The notes beneath the pieces are model-generated. The model had not been told where the DNA came from, did no database searches, and saw only the letters and a program-made list of their open reading frames with translations. Below, piece after piece: positions 1 through 6,013 of a DNA stretch of 7,283 nt; within the stretch, counting starts at the first letter, position 1, and every line of letters starts with the position of its first letter. A program made the position numbers and the translations under genes. This stretch comes from an uncultured Chloroflexota bacterium (GTDB taxonomy: Bacteria > Chloroflexota > Chloroflexia > Chloroflexales > Roseiflexaceae). The stretch covers positions 1-7,283 of the forward strand of contig CAIQIY010000119.1 of NCBI GenBank assembly GCA_903871975.1. The letters run 5' to 3'.

Positions 1-802
1 GCTCGGGCGCCTGCTCGGCCAGCTGCCGCTGCACCTGTATCTGTGGCGCAACGCGGTGCGCACGGTGGCGCGCTGGATCGCGCCATCGCCGCATCTGGCA
101 CGCGCCTGGCAACGCGAGGCGGGTGCATCGGCCGAGCGCATCACGGTCATTCCGCACGGCATCGACACCGCGCGCTTCCGCCCCGATGCCGCAGTGCGCG
201 CAGCCGAGCGACGCAGCCTCGGGCTCACCGAACGGCAGCCGCTGGTGGTGGCAGCCGGCCGGCTCGAACCCGAGAAAGGGTTCCGCGTGGCGCTCGAGGC
301 ATTCGGCGGCATTCGCGCAGCATTCCCGCAGGCCCGCCTGCTGATCGCCGGCGCCGGCAGCGATGCGGCGTATCTCGCACGGCACGCGCTGGCCGTCGGC
401 GGCACACGCCTCACCGGCTACCTGACCGGCGACGAGCTGGTGCGGCTGTTGGCGGCGGCCGACGTCTTTCTGATGCCATCGTTGTGTGCCGAAGCCTTCC
501 CGCTGAGCCTCATCGAGGCGCTGGCGGCCGGCCTGGCGACGATCGCGAGCGACGGCGGCGCGGCGCGCCACGCGATCACGCCGGGGCATGATGGCGAACT
601 GGTGCCGCCAGGCGATGTGTCGGCGCTGACCGCAACGCTGCGCACGCTGCTGGCACGCCCGGAGCAGCGGGCAGCATTGGCGGCGGCAGCGCGCAGCACG
701 GCGGTCACGCGTTTCAGCCACGCGGCGATGATCGAGGCCACCGAGGCACTGCTGCTCGAGGCCGCTGCATCGTCAGCGCGCCCGCCCGGCGTCGGCAAGT
801 AG
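1..802 (+). CDS. GT4-family glycosyltransferase, 5'-truncated by the window
   Basis: The reading frame (first full codon at base 2) is open from the window edge to TAG at 800-802, giving 266 visible residues. The true start lies outside the window; the GTG at 56 is internal, because coding continues upstream of it. The visible part is the linker and C-terminal Rossmann domain of a GT-B retaining glycosyltransferase of the GT4 type. It shows the inter-domain PHGID motif (visible residues about 51-55), the domain-opening GRLEPEKGF (about 86-94) and an EX7E motif in EAFPLSLIE (about 164-172) followed by EALAAG, which binds the nucleotide-sugar donor. GT4 proteins usually run to about 350-400 residues, so roughly the N-terminal acceptor domain is missing. 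The acceptor cannot be read from this half: a glycolipid, exopolysaccharide or carotenoid glycoside is possible. Its 3' end overlaps the convergent desaturase gene by 30 bp. Family assignment is firm; substrate is unknown. Confidence 0.9.
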   Translation, partial: LGRLLGQLPLHLYLWRNAVRTVARWIAPSPHLARAWQREAGASAERITVIPHGIDTARFRPDAAVRAAERRSLGLTERQPLVVAAGRLEPEKGFRVALEAFGGIRAAFPQARLLIAGAGSDAAYLARHALAVGGTRLTGYLTGDELVRLLAAADVFLMPSLCAEAFPLSLIEALAAGLATIASDGGAARHAITPGHDGELVPPGDVSALTATLRTLLARPEQRAALAAAARSTAVTRFSHAAMIEATEALLLEAAASSARPPGVGK

Positions 803-2245
803 CTGCTGCGCCGCGGCACGGCCCGACAGCAGCACCAGCGGAATCCCGCCGCCGGGGTGCGTGCCGCCGCCGGCGAAATACAGGCCACGCACGTCGGGCG
901 CACGCTGGGGTGGTCGCAGGAACGCGGCGAACGGATTGTTCGAGGCCAGGCCGTAGATCGCGCCGCCCGGTGCGGCGTAGCGCTGTTCGAGGTCGTTGGG
1001 TGTCAGCATGCGTTCGACGACGATGCGTTGCCGCAATCCGGGCAGGCCATTGCGCTCGAGCCGATCGAGCACCAGGTCGCGGTAGCGGGCGGCGGTGGCG
1101 GGCCAGTGCGGATATTGCCCGGTATGTGGCGCGTTCACCAGGATGAACAGGTTGCTGTGGCCCGGCGGGGCGACCGTCGGGTCGCTCGCCGACGGCGCGC
1201 AGACATACACCGTTGGATCGTCGGCGGGCACACCGCGCGTGACGATCGCATCGAATTCGCGCCGGTAGTCGTCGCTGAAGAAGATGGTGTGATGACGCAG
1301 CAGCGGATCGACCCCGCGTACACCCAGCATCAGCACGAAGCCGCTGTATGACAGCTCGCCGGCCGGGCGGCGGCGTGGCGTACCACGCAGGCGCTCGGCG
1401 ACGATCCGCGGATCGACGTTGGCGACGACCTGTCCGGCAGCGATGGTGCGGTCATCCGCCAAGCGGACGCCCGTCACCGCACCGTCGTGCTCGAGGATGG
1501 TGCTGACGGCGGTGCTGGTGAGCATGCTGACGCCGAGCCGGCGTGCCGTACGCTCGAGCGCCCGCGCGATCTGGTACATGCCGCCGCGCACATGCCAACC
1601 GCCCTGCGTCAGTTCGACGTAGCCGATGAGGTTGAACGTCGCCGGCGCACGAAACGGCGAAGAGCCGTTGTAGGTCGCGTAACGACCGAACACCTGGCGC
1701 AGGCGCGGGCTGCGGAAGAACGCCCGCAGCGACTGATCGACCGTGCGCAACGGATCGATGCGCAGCGAATCGCGCAGCATCCGCTGGTTGAACATATCGC
1801 GCAGCCCGCGGAACGGACGGGCGAGGAACGGTTCGGCGACCGCATCGTAGATCTGGGCGGTGTAGCCGAGGAACCGGCTGAATCCGGCGACATCGGCCGG
1901 CTCGAGGCGCGCAATCTCGGCCGCCAATTGCGGCAACTGCGGCGTCATGTCGAACACGGTGCCATCCGACCAGACGTAGCGGCAGAGCGGATCGACCGGC
2001 TCGATGGTCAGTTCGGCCTCGAGGCTGGTGCCAGCCGTGGCGAACAGCTCGCGCAGCACCCAGGGCATCGTCAGCAACGATGGCCCGGTGTCGAAGCTGA
2101 AGCCGTCGACCTCGACCAGGTTCAGCTTGCCACCGACGCGCTCGAGCTGCTCGACGAGCGTGACAGCACGCCCGGCTGCAGCCAGCGTGATGGCGGCCGC
2201 CAAGCCACCGAGCCCACCACCGATCACGACCACATCGCTGTTCAT
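773..2245 (-). CDS. CrtI-family FAD-dependent carotenoid desaturase/oxygenase
   Basis: A 490-residue protein, the normal length for phytoene desaturase-family flavoproteins. The N-terminus has the dinucleotide-binding fold: GxGxxG at residues 9-14 (IGGGLGG), acidic E32 closing the second strand to hold the FAD ribose, then ERVGGK at 35-40. The C-terminus carries the family signature at about 454-475 (GLYFAGGGTHPGGGIP...SGR), which contacts FAD. Classical lycopene-forming CrtI proteins tend to have HPGAGIP...SAK. The HPGGGIP...SGR form here is closer, in my recollection, to CrtD/CrtP-type enzymes that act on carotenoid ends, so I assign no symbol. The predicted reaction is dehydrogenation or oxidation of a C30/C40 polyene at the membrane. 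The start is ATG at 2245, preceded by GGAGG with a 7-nt spacer; it overlaps the upstream stop as ATGA, implying translational coupling. The stop at 773-775 lies inside the convergent glycosyltransferase gene. Family is certain; exact substrate is not. Confidence 0.88.
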   Translation of the reverse strand: MNSDVVVIGGGLGGLAAAITLAAAGRAVTLVEQLERVGGKLNLVEVDGFSFDTGPSLLTMPWVLRELFATAGTSLEAELTIEPVDPLCRYVWSDGTVFDMTPQLPQLAAEIARLEPADVAGFSRFLGYTAQIYDAVAEPFLARPFRGLRDMFNQRMLRDSLRIDPLRTVDQSLRAFFRSPRLRQVFGRYATYNGSSPFRAPATFNLIGYVELTQGGWHVRGGMYQIARALERTARRLGVSMLTSTAVSTILEHDGAVTGVRLADDRTIAAGQVVANVDPRIVAERLRGTPRRRPAGELSYSGFVLMLGVRGVDPLLRHHTIFFSDDYRREFDAIVTRGVPADDPTVYVCAPSASDPTVAPPGHSNLFILVNAPHTGQYPHWPATAARYRDLVLDRLERNGLPGLRQRIVVERMLTPNDLEQRYAAPGGAIYGLASNNPFAAFLRPPQRAPDVRGLYFAGGGTHPGGGIPLVLLSGRAAAQQLLADAGRAR

Positions 2246-2979
2246 GGTTCGGCCTCCGATGCCGGCAGCAGGGCGAAGGCATCGTCCAGCGGCGCATATC
2301 CCAGGTCGCCGCGGGTATCGCTCAGATCCATGCGCTGCCAGCGATTATTGCTCACGCCGTGGTAGATGCCGAAGCGCAGCTGATCCGGCGCCTCGATCGC
2401 AGCACACACGAGGGTCGTCAGGTCGCGCAGCGTCAGCACCGCGCTCATGAACGGGCTATCGGGGTAGATCCAGTGCTGCAGCGGGCCGGTGACGACGGCG
2501 CCAAAGCGCAGGCATAGTGCCGACAGGCCGCGCGTGTCGGCATACAGCCGGCCGAGGATCTCGCCCCAGGCCTTGGTGGCGCCGTACAGGTTCGCCGGCC
2601 GTAGCGGCATGTCGGTCCGAATCTGGGTGGCGTGGGGATACGCGCCCATCGCGTTGATGCTGCTGGCGAATACCACCCGGCGACACCCGGCATCGGCTGC
2701 CGCTTCGAACACGTGGTACGCGCCAGCGACGTTCGCCGGCAGCAACGATGCCCACGGCGCGTCGACCCGCGGGTCGGCGCCCAGATGGACGACCGTATCG
2801 ATGCCGTCGCATGCCGCGCGTACCTGATCATACTCCGCCAGATCGGCCAGCACGAACGGCGCACCGTCGGCCGGCGGCGCGACACGATCGCTGAGGCGCA
2901 GCGCATAGCGCCCGGCCAGCTGCGTAGCGAGGAACGCGCCGATGCGGCCAGCGGCGCCGGTGACCAGAACCGTACGCAT
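2242..2979 (-). CDS. NAD-dependent epimerase/dehydratase-type extended SDR, uronate-dehydrogenase-like
   Basis: A 245-residue extended short-chain dehydrogenase. The N-terminal Rossmann motif TGAAGRIG is at residues 7-14. D31 ends the second strand (LSDR), which favours NAD over NADP. The VVHLG strand is at about 63-67. The catalytic set is S106/S107 (FASSIN), Y132 and K136 (YGATK). Short length, HLGADPRVDAPW, the FASS block and the late YHGVSNNRW...DLGYAP segment resemble bacterial uronate dehydrogenases (about 265 residues), which oxidise D-galacturonate or D-glucuronate to aldarolactones. The NH pair following FASS in known uronate dehydrogenases is IN here, and no Arg is visible in the stretch of about 160-185 where the carboxylate-binding Arg is expected, so the substrate may differ. 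The start is ATG at 2979 with AGGAG 6 nt upstream; the in-frame ATG at 3015 would begin inside the preceding gene and lacks such a site. It lies 13 bp after the SDR gene and its stop overlaps the desaturase start. Confidence 0.8.
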   Translation of the reverse strand: MRTVLVTGAAGRIGAFLATQLAGRYALRLSDRVAPPADGAPFVLADLAEYDQVRAACDGIDTVVHLGADPRVDAPWASLLPANVAGAYHVFEAAADAGCRRVVFASSINAMGAYPHATQIRTDMPLRPANLYGATKAWGEILGRLYADTRGLSALCLRFGAVVTGPLQHWIYPDSPFMSAVLTLRDLTTLVCAAIEAPDQLRFGIYHGVSNNRWQRMDLSDTRGDLGYAPLDDAFALLPASEAEP

Positions 2980-2992
2980 CGTCAGCTCCTGT

Positions 2993-3766
2993 TCACTGTG
3001 CCGTCCAACCACCATCGACCGTCAGCACGGCGCCAGTCATGAAGCTCGATGCCGCGGACGCCAGGAACAGGATCGGCCCGGCGAGTTCGTGCGGTTCGCC
3101 CCAGCGCCCCAGCGGAATCCGGTCGACGAACGCCTGGAAGGCGGCCGGGTTGTCGAGCAACGGCCGGTTCAGTTCGGTCATGAACGGCCCGGGCGCCAGG
3201 GTGTTGACCGTGACCCCGCGACCGGCCCATTCGAGCGCCAGCGTGCGGCCGAGGTTGAGCAGGCCGCCTTTGGTGGCGGTGTAGGCCGAACGTTCGGCCA
3301 GGCCGACCTGGCCCAACATCGAGCTGACGTTGATCACGCGGCCCCAGCCGCGCGCCAGCATCGCCGGTGCGAACGCCTGCGCGCACAGGAACGGCCCGGT
3401 GAGATTGACCTGCAACACCCGCTGCCAATCGGCGAGGTCGTACGCGATGCTCGGCCGGCGAATGTTGATGCCGGCGCTGTTCACCAGGATGTCGATCGGG
3501 CCGAGTGCGGCTGCAGCAGCGCCAACCAGGGCCCGCACTGCCGCCTCGTCGGTGACGTCGGCGGCCAGCGCCACAGCCCGGCGGCCGCTCGCCGCAGCCA
3601 CCTCGGCGGCCAGCTGCTCGAGCGGTTCGGCCCGGCGGCCCACCAGTGCGACATCGGCGCCGGCGCCGGCCAGCGCGTGGGCGAACACGCTGCCCAGGCC
3701 ACCGGCCGCGCCAGTGATCAGGGCGGTGCGGCCAGTCAGATCAAACAGAGACGCAGGCGTGGTCAT
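2993..3766 (-). CDS. Classical SDR oxidoreductase, gluconate 5-dehydrogenase/KduD-like
   Basis: A 257-residue classical short-chain dehydrogenase with all hallmarks. The cofactor motif TGAAGGLG is at residues 18-25 and NSAG (variant of NNAG) at 96-99. The catalytic tetrad is N121 (VNLTG), S149 (NVSSM), Y162 and K166 (YTATK). The C-terminal GRWGEP...FLAS..SSFMTG...VDGGW block is typical of gluconate 5-dehydrogenase and 2-keto-3-deoxygluconate 5-dehydrogenase-type enzymes. The basic pair R44-R45 right after the second strand (LVGRR) suggests NADP(H). The likely role is reversible oxidation of a secondary hydroxyl of a sugar, polyol or sugar acid in the cytoplasm. The start is ATG at 3766 with AGGAG 7 nt upstream. 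The frame stays open to 4186, but that extension lies inside the neighbouring isomerase gene and reads as Arg/Cys/Trp-rich out-of-frame translation, so it is not used. Only 4 bp separate it from the preceding stop. Subfamily is well supported; substrate is inferred from similarity and context. Confidence 0.87.
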   Translation of the reverse strand: MTTPASLFDLTGRTALITGAAGGLGSVFAHALAGAGADVALVGRRAEPLEQLAAEVAAASGRRAVALAADVTDEAAVRALVGAAAAALGPIDILVNSAGINIRRPSIAYDLADWQRVLQVNLTGPFLCAQAFAPAMLARGWGRVINVSSMLGQVGLAERSAYTATKGGLLNLGRTLALEWAGRGVTVNTLAPGPFMTELNRPLLDNPAAFQAFVDRIPLGRWGEPHELAGPILFLASAASSFMTGAVLTVDGGWTAQ

Positions 3767-3770
3767 CGGT

Positions 3771-4805
3771 TCACTCCTGTGGTGCAGAACGAGCGAGGCG
3801 TTCGTCGGCCAGCTGCTTGAGCAACGCGATGCTCTGCAGCACCTGGCTCGTCTCGTAGTCGGCCAACGCAGCCGCAGCAGCGCCGGCCTCCCAGGGGGTG
3901 CGCCAGTCGGCATCGGCCGGGCGAGCGTGGCGGTGCACCAGCGCCAACACCGGCACCAGGCTGCGTACATCGCGCGGGCCGAAGCCATCCCACCAGGTGG
4001 CTTCGTGGATCCGGATGTGGCGGGCATGCAGCGCCGCCAGCTCGATCGAGCACCGCGCATGCGGCGCATGTTCGGCCAGCACCGCGAATAACCCCACCAG
4101 ATCGAGGACACCATCGCCCAACGCACAGCGCACCAGCCGGTAGCCCGCCGCGCTCGGGTACACGTGATAGTCCTTGAGGTGCACATTCACGATCCGCCGC
4201 CCGAGCAACCGCGCAGTCGCCAGCGGGTCTTCGGCCACGGCCAGCGGATTGACGGCATCGAGCGTGATGCCGATGTGGTCACCGCCCACCGTATCGCACA
4301 GATACACCAGCTCATCGCCGGTGGCATCCTGGTGGTTTTCGGGGGCGATGATCAGGTCGTAGCGCTCGGCCAGTGGGCGCAGGCGGCGCAGGATGGCGAT
4401 CATCGCATCGAAGTGGGCCGGCCAGCCACCAGCGATGGTGGAGCGGGCACCCTCGAGGATGGGGCTCAGCATGACGCGCACGATGCGCGCGCCCACCGCA
4501 GCCGCCAGCGGCAACGCCGCCGCCAGGCGTGGCTCGTCGATCACCGGCGTATCGACCACGATGCCGATGCCATGGGCCGCGGCACGCGCCCGAAACCGTT
4601 GCACCACATCTGGTCGCCAGTCCGACAGCAGGTCGAGTGGCAATTCGACCGTCGCCAACCCGTGGTCGATCGCCAGCTCGAGCAGATCGTCGGCGCGCAG
4701 TGGGCTGGTGCAGGCGCGCGGCGTGCCGGCGCCGGCGAAGCCACAGCGCCACGGGAAGCTGTACGCGGCGATGCCGATCGGATTGGGGCCGAGCGTGAGT
4801 GGCAT
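3771..4805 (-). CDS. Xylose-isomerase-like TIM-barrel sugar isomerase/epimerase
   Basis: A 344-residue protein of the xylose isomerase-like/AP-endonuclease-2 TIM-barrel superfamily, whose members isomerise or epimerise ketoses and sugar acids using a divalent metal. All four expected metal ligands are at strand ends: E156 (IAPENH), D183 (ITLDAVN), H209 (VNVHLKDY) and E255 (CSIEL). H158 and the K211-D212 pair are the usual neighbouring active-site residues. Early strands are recognisable at 50-55 (LATVEL) and 80-86 (IGIVVDT). After the last ligand there is a tail of about 85 residues containing a WWDGF segment (271-275), longer than in minimal family members of about 260-290 residues. The start is ATG at 4805 with GAGG 5 nt upstream; the in-frame ATG at 4913 would overlap the dehydrogenase gene by 88 bp. 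It starts 20 bp after the dehydrogenase stop. No substrate can be named from sequence. Confidence 0.85.
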   Translation of the reverse strand: MPLTLGPNPIGIAAYSFPWRCGFAGAGTPRACTSPLRADDLLELAIDHGLATVELPLDLLSDWRPDVVQRFRARAAAHGIGIVVDTPVIDEPRLAAALPLAAAVGARIVRVMLSPILEGARSTIAGGWPAHFDAMIAILRRLRPLAERYDLIIAPENHQDATGDELVYLCDTVGGDHIGITLDAVNPLAVAEDPLATARLLGRRIVNVHLKDYHVYPSAAGYRLVRCALGDGVLDLVGLFAVLAEHAPHARCSIELAALHARHIRIHEATWWDGFGPRDVRSLVPVLALVHRHARPADADWRTPWEAGAAAAALADYETSQVLQSIALLKQLADERLARSAPQE

Positions 4806-4825
4806 GATGACCTCGCGATTGGGCG

Positions 4826-5884
4826 TCAGATCTCGGCGAACGCCGGGCCATGCGGCAATAGCACGGCCTTGGCGACCTCGAGCGCCTCCATTGCATGGAA
4901 TCCGGCCGCCCACGCATCGAGCGCGAACGGGCTGACGAGTGGTCGCACGTGGATCCTGCTGCTGGCGAGCAGGGCCACGACGCGCTCCCAGGTGCCGTAG
5001 GTGTGGCTGAACGAACCCTGCAGCGTCGCCGCCTTGCGGATCAGGGCATCGAGGCTGAAGCCGACCGGTGCCGGGCCCCAGCCGATCTTGGTGATCTGGC
5101 CATTCGGTCGCACCATCGCCAGGCTCTGCTGCAGCGTCGCCGAGACGCCGACCGCATCGATCACCAGATGCGCGCCGAAGCCGTCGCCGGCCTGTACCAC
5201 CCGCGCGACGGCGTCATCCTCGTCGGCGATGATCACGTCGTCGGCGCCCATCGCGCGACCGAGCTCGAGCCGCACGCCGTCGCGCCGCAAGCCGACGAGC
5301 GTGAGCCGCGCCGGGCTGCCGAGGCGCGCGACCGCCAGTGCCATCAGGCCGATCGGCCCGGGGCCGATGACCACCACATGGTCGCCGGGGCGTGGGTGGC
5401 TCTTCTCGACGATGGCGTTGTACGCCACGCAGCCGGGCTCGGTCAGCGCCGCCAGCGCCAGCGGCAAGCCGGGTGGCACATGGTGCAGAATGGCGGGGCG
5501 GCTACACACATACTCGGCCATCGCGCCATTGGCCTGAAAGCCAAACCCGCGCCGCTGCGGGCACACGTTGTAGTGACCGCCGAGGCAGTAGACACAGCGC
5601 CCACAGACGGCAGCGGCCGTCTCGGAGACGACCCGGTCGCCGGGCCGGAAGCCGCTCACGCCGGCGCCGACGGCGGCGACCACGCCGGCGAACTCGTGCC
5701 CGAGCACCACCGGTGGTGCGTCGCCCATACCGTGCTGCCAGACATGCACATCGGTGCCGCACACGCCGACCGCAGCCACGCGCAGCAACACCTCGCCGGG
5801 GCCCGGCTCGGGGCGCGCGATCATCTCGAGTGACGTCGCAGTTCGTGGCCCACGGTACACCACCGCACGCATCGCTTCGGTCAT
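4826..5884 (-). CDS. Zinc-dependent medium-chain alcohol/polyol dehydrogenase
   Basis: A 352-residue medium-chain dehydrogenase, the usual length of the threonine/sorbitol dehydrogenase branch. Catalytic zinc ligands are C42 (GVCGTD), H63-E64 (GHEFAG, start of the zinc-ADH signature) and probably E149 (TEPGC). The structural zinc loop has all four cysteines: C94, C97, C100 and C108. The cofactor domain has GPGPIG at 174-179. The residues after the second strand (VGLRRD) are basic rather than acidic, which may indicate NADP. It should oxidise a secondary alcohol of a sugar, polyol or amino acid alcohol in the cytoplasm. The start is ATG at 5884, preceded by AGGAG with a 6-nt spacer; the in-frame ATG at 5908 has no comparable site and would lie almost at the predicted transcription start. 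It is the first gene of the operon and is divergent from msrP. Threonine or sorbitol dehydrogenase activity is possible but unproven. Confidence 0.88.
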   Translation of the reverse strand: MTEAMRAVVYRGPRTATSLEMIARPEPGPGEVLLRVAAVGVCGTDVHVWQHGMGDAPPVVLGHEFAGVVAAVGAGVSGFRPGDRVVSETAAAVCGRCVYCLGGHYNVCPQRRGFGFQANGAMAEYVCSRPAILHHVPPGLPLALAALTEPGCVAYNAIVEKSHPRPGDHVVVIGPGPIGLMALAVARLGSPARLTLVGLRRDGVRLELGRAMGADDVIIADEDDAVARVVQAGDGFGAHLVIDAVGVSATLQQSLAMVRPNGQITKIGWGPAPVGFSLDALIRKAATLQGSFSHTYGTWERVVALLASSRIHVRPLVSPFALDAWAAGFHAMEALEVAKAVLLPHGPAFAEI

Positions 5885-5923
5885 GGATCGCTCCTGCAGT
5901 CGCAGCATCGTCGCCGCTGATTA

Positions 5924-5929
5924 TATAAT
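5924..5929 (+). promoter_or_regulatory. Candidate -10 box for msrPQ
   Basis: TATAAT, a perfect consensus -10, sits in the only A/T-rich block of this GC-rich window. It would place the transcription start near 5936 and give a leader of about 78 nt before the msrP ATG at 6014. The base positions 16-18 bp upstream (around 5900-5907) do not resemble TTGACA, so -35 recognition is weak or replaced by an activator. Confidence 0.5.
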
Positions 5930-5933
5930 ACCA
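5925..5933 (-). promoter_or_regulatory. Candidate extended -10 box for the five-gene operon
   Basis: Read on the minus strand this is TGGTATTAT: a TG-n extension directly followed by a -10-like TATTAT. An extended -10 can work without a strong -35, and none is seen. Transcription would start near 5917-5918, leaving a leader of about 33 nt containing the AGGAG that serves the dehydrogenase start at 5884. It overlaps the plus-strand -10 box, so the two promoters should compete for polymerase. Confidence 0.5.
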
Positions 5934-5946
5934 GTGACGCACCGCT

Positions 5947-5983
5947 GATGCGGCCGGCATCCAGGCATGGGCGATCGGCCCAT
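5947..5983 (+). repeat. Two adjacent short inverted repeats in the msrP leader
   Basis: GATGC (5947-5951) pairs with GCATC (5957-5961) around GGCCG. ATGGGC (5967-5972) pairs with GCCCAT (5978-5983) around GATCG. Their centres are about 21 bp apart, two DNA helical turns, so they could be operators on one face of the helix or two small RNA hairpins in the leader. They are short, and in GC-rich DNA some such repeats arise by chance. Confidence 0.35.
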
Positions 5984-6013
5984 CGGCCGGCAGCGCACGT
6001 GACGGAGACCACC

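Larger units (their letters stand above)
773..5884 (-). other. Predicted five-gene operon: zinc dehydrogenase, sugar isomerase, two SDRs, carotenoid desaturase
   Basis: Five minus-strand genes follow each other with gaps of 20 bp (4806-4825), 4 bp (3767-3770), 13 bp (2980-2992) and an ATGA overlap (2242-2245). Each has a recognisable Shine-Dalgarno of the GGAGG/AGGAG/GAGG kind. No hairpin followed by a T-run is seen between them. A candidate promoter lies just upstream at about 5925-5933. The first four products are carbohydrate-type oxidoreductases and an isomerase; the last belongs to the carotenoid desaturase family. Co-transcription is inferred from spacing and was not measured. Function is unresolved because no transporter, kinase, aldolase or regulator lies within the window. 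Confidence 0.8.
5914..5949. repeat. 8-bp direct repeat flanking the promoter block
   Basis: CCGCTGAT occurs at 5914-5921 and again at 5942-5949, 28 bp start to start, one copy on each side of the A/T block. The second copy extends into a 12-bp palindrome CCGCTGATGCGG (5942-5953). The symmetrical placement suits paired operator half-sites for a regulator that controls one or both directions. The repeat is seen directly; the operator role is inference. Confidence 0.4.
5885..6013. promoter_or_regulatory. Divergent intergenic region between the operon and msrP
   Basis: These 129 bases separate two divergently transcribed units and are the only substantial non-coding DNA in the window. They contain the minus-strand Shine-Dalgarno (5891-5895, AGGAG on that strand), one 11-base A/T-only block at 5920-5930 that can serve as a -10 box for both directions, repeats around it, and the plus-strand Shine-Dalgarno GGAG at 6004-6007. 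No convincing TTGACA-like -35 is seen on either strand, so an activator or an alternative sigma factor is possible. Confidence 0.7.

Noticed and set aside
43..591. Alternative plus-strand frame over the glycosyltransferase
   Set aside because: Arg/Ala-rich out-of-frame translation; the overlapping frame carries clear GT4 motifs.
773..802. Possible bidirectional terminator at the convergent gene ends
   Set aside because: I see no strong stem followed by a T-run on either strand near 760-820.
1487..2365. Long open frame on the plus strand opposite the desaturase (292 codons)
   Set aside because: It is the antisense mirror of a well-recognised gene in GC-rich DNA, has Arg/His/Glu-rich composition without any motif, and no Shine-Dalgarno.
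2942..3820. Long plus-strand open frame opposite the gluconate-dehydrogenase-like SDR
   Set aside because: It is antisense to a complete SDR with all catalytic residues; the composition is low-complexity Arg/Gln/Ala and no domain is recognisable.
3767..4186. N-terminal extension of the SDR to an ATG at 4186, possibly a fusion protein
   Set aside because: The extension lies inside the isomerase gene in another frame, reads as Arg/Cys/Trp-rich noise, and the ATG at 3766 has a good AGGAG site.
4164..5833. Two long plus-strand open frames (4164-5000 and 4895-5833) opposite the isomerase and the zinc dehydrogenase
   Set aside because: Both are shadows of firmly identified minus-strand genes and show no motif of their own.
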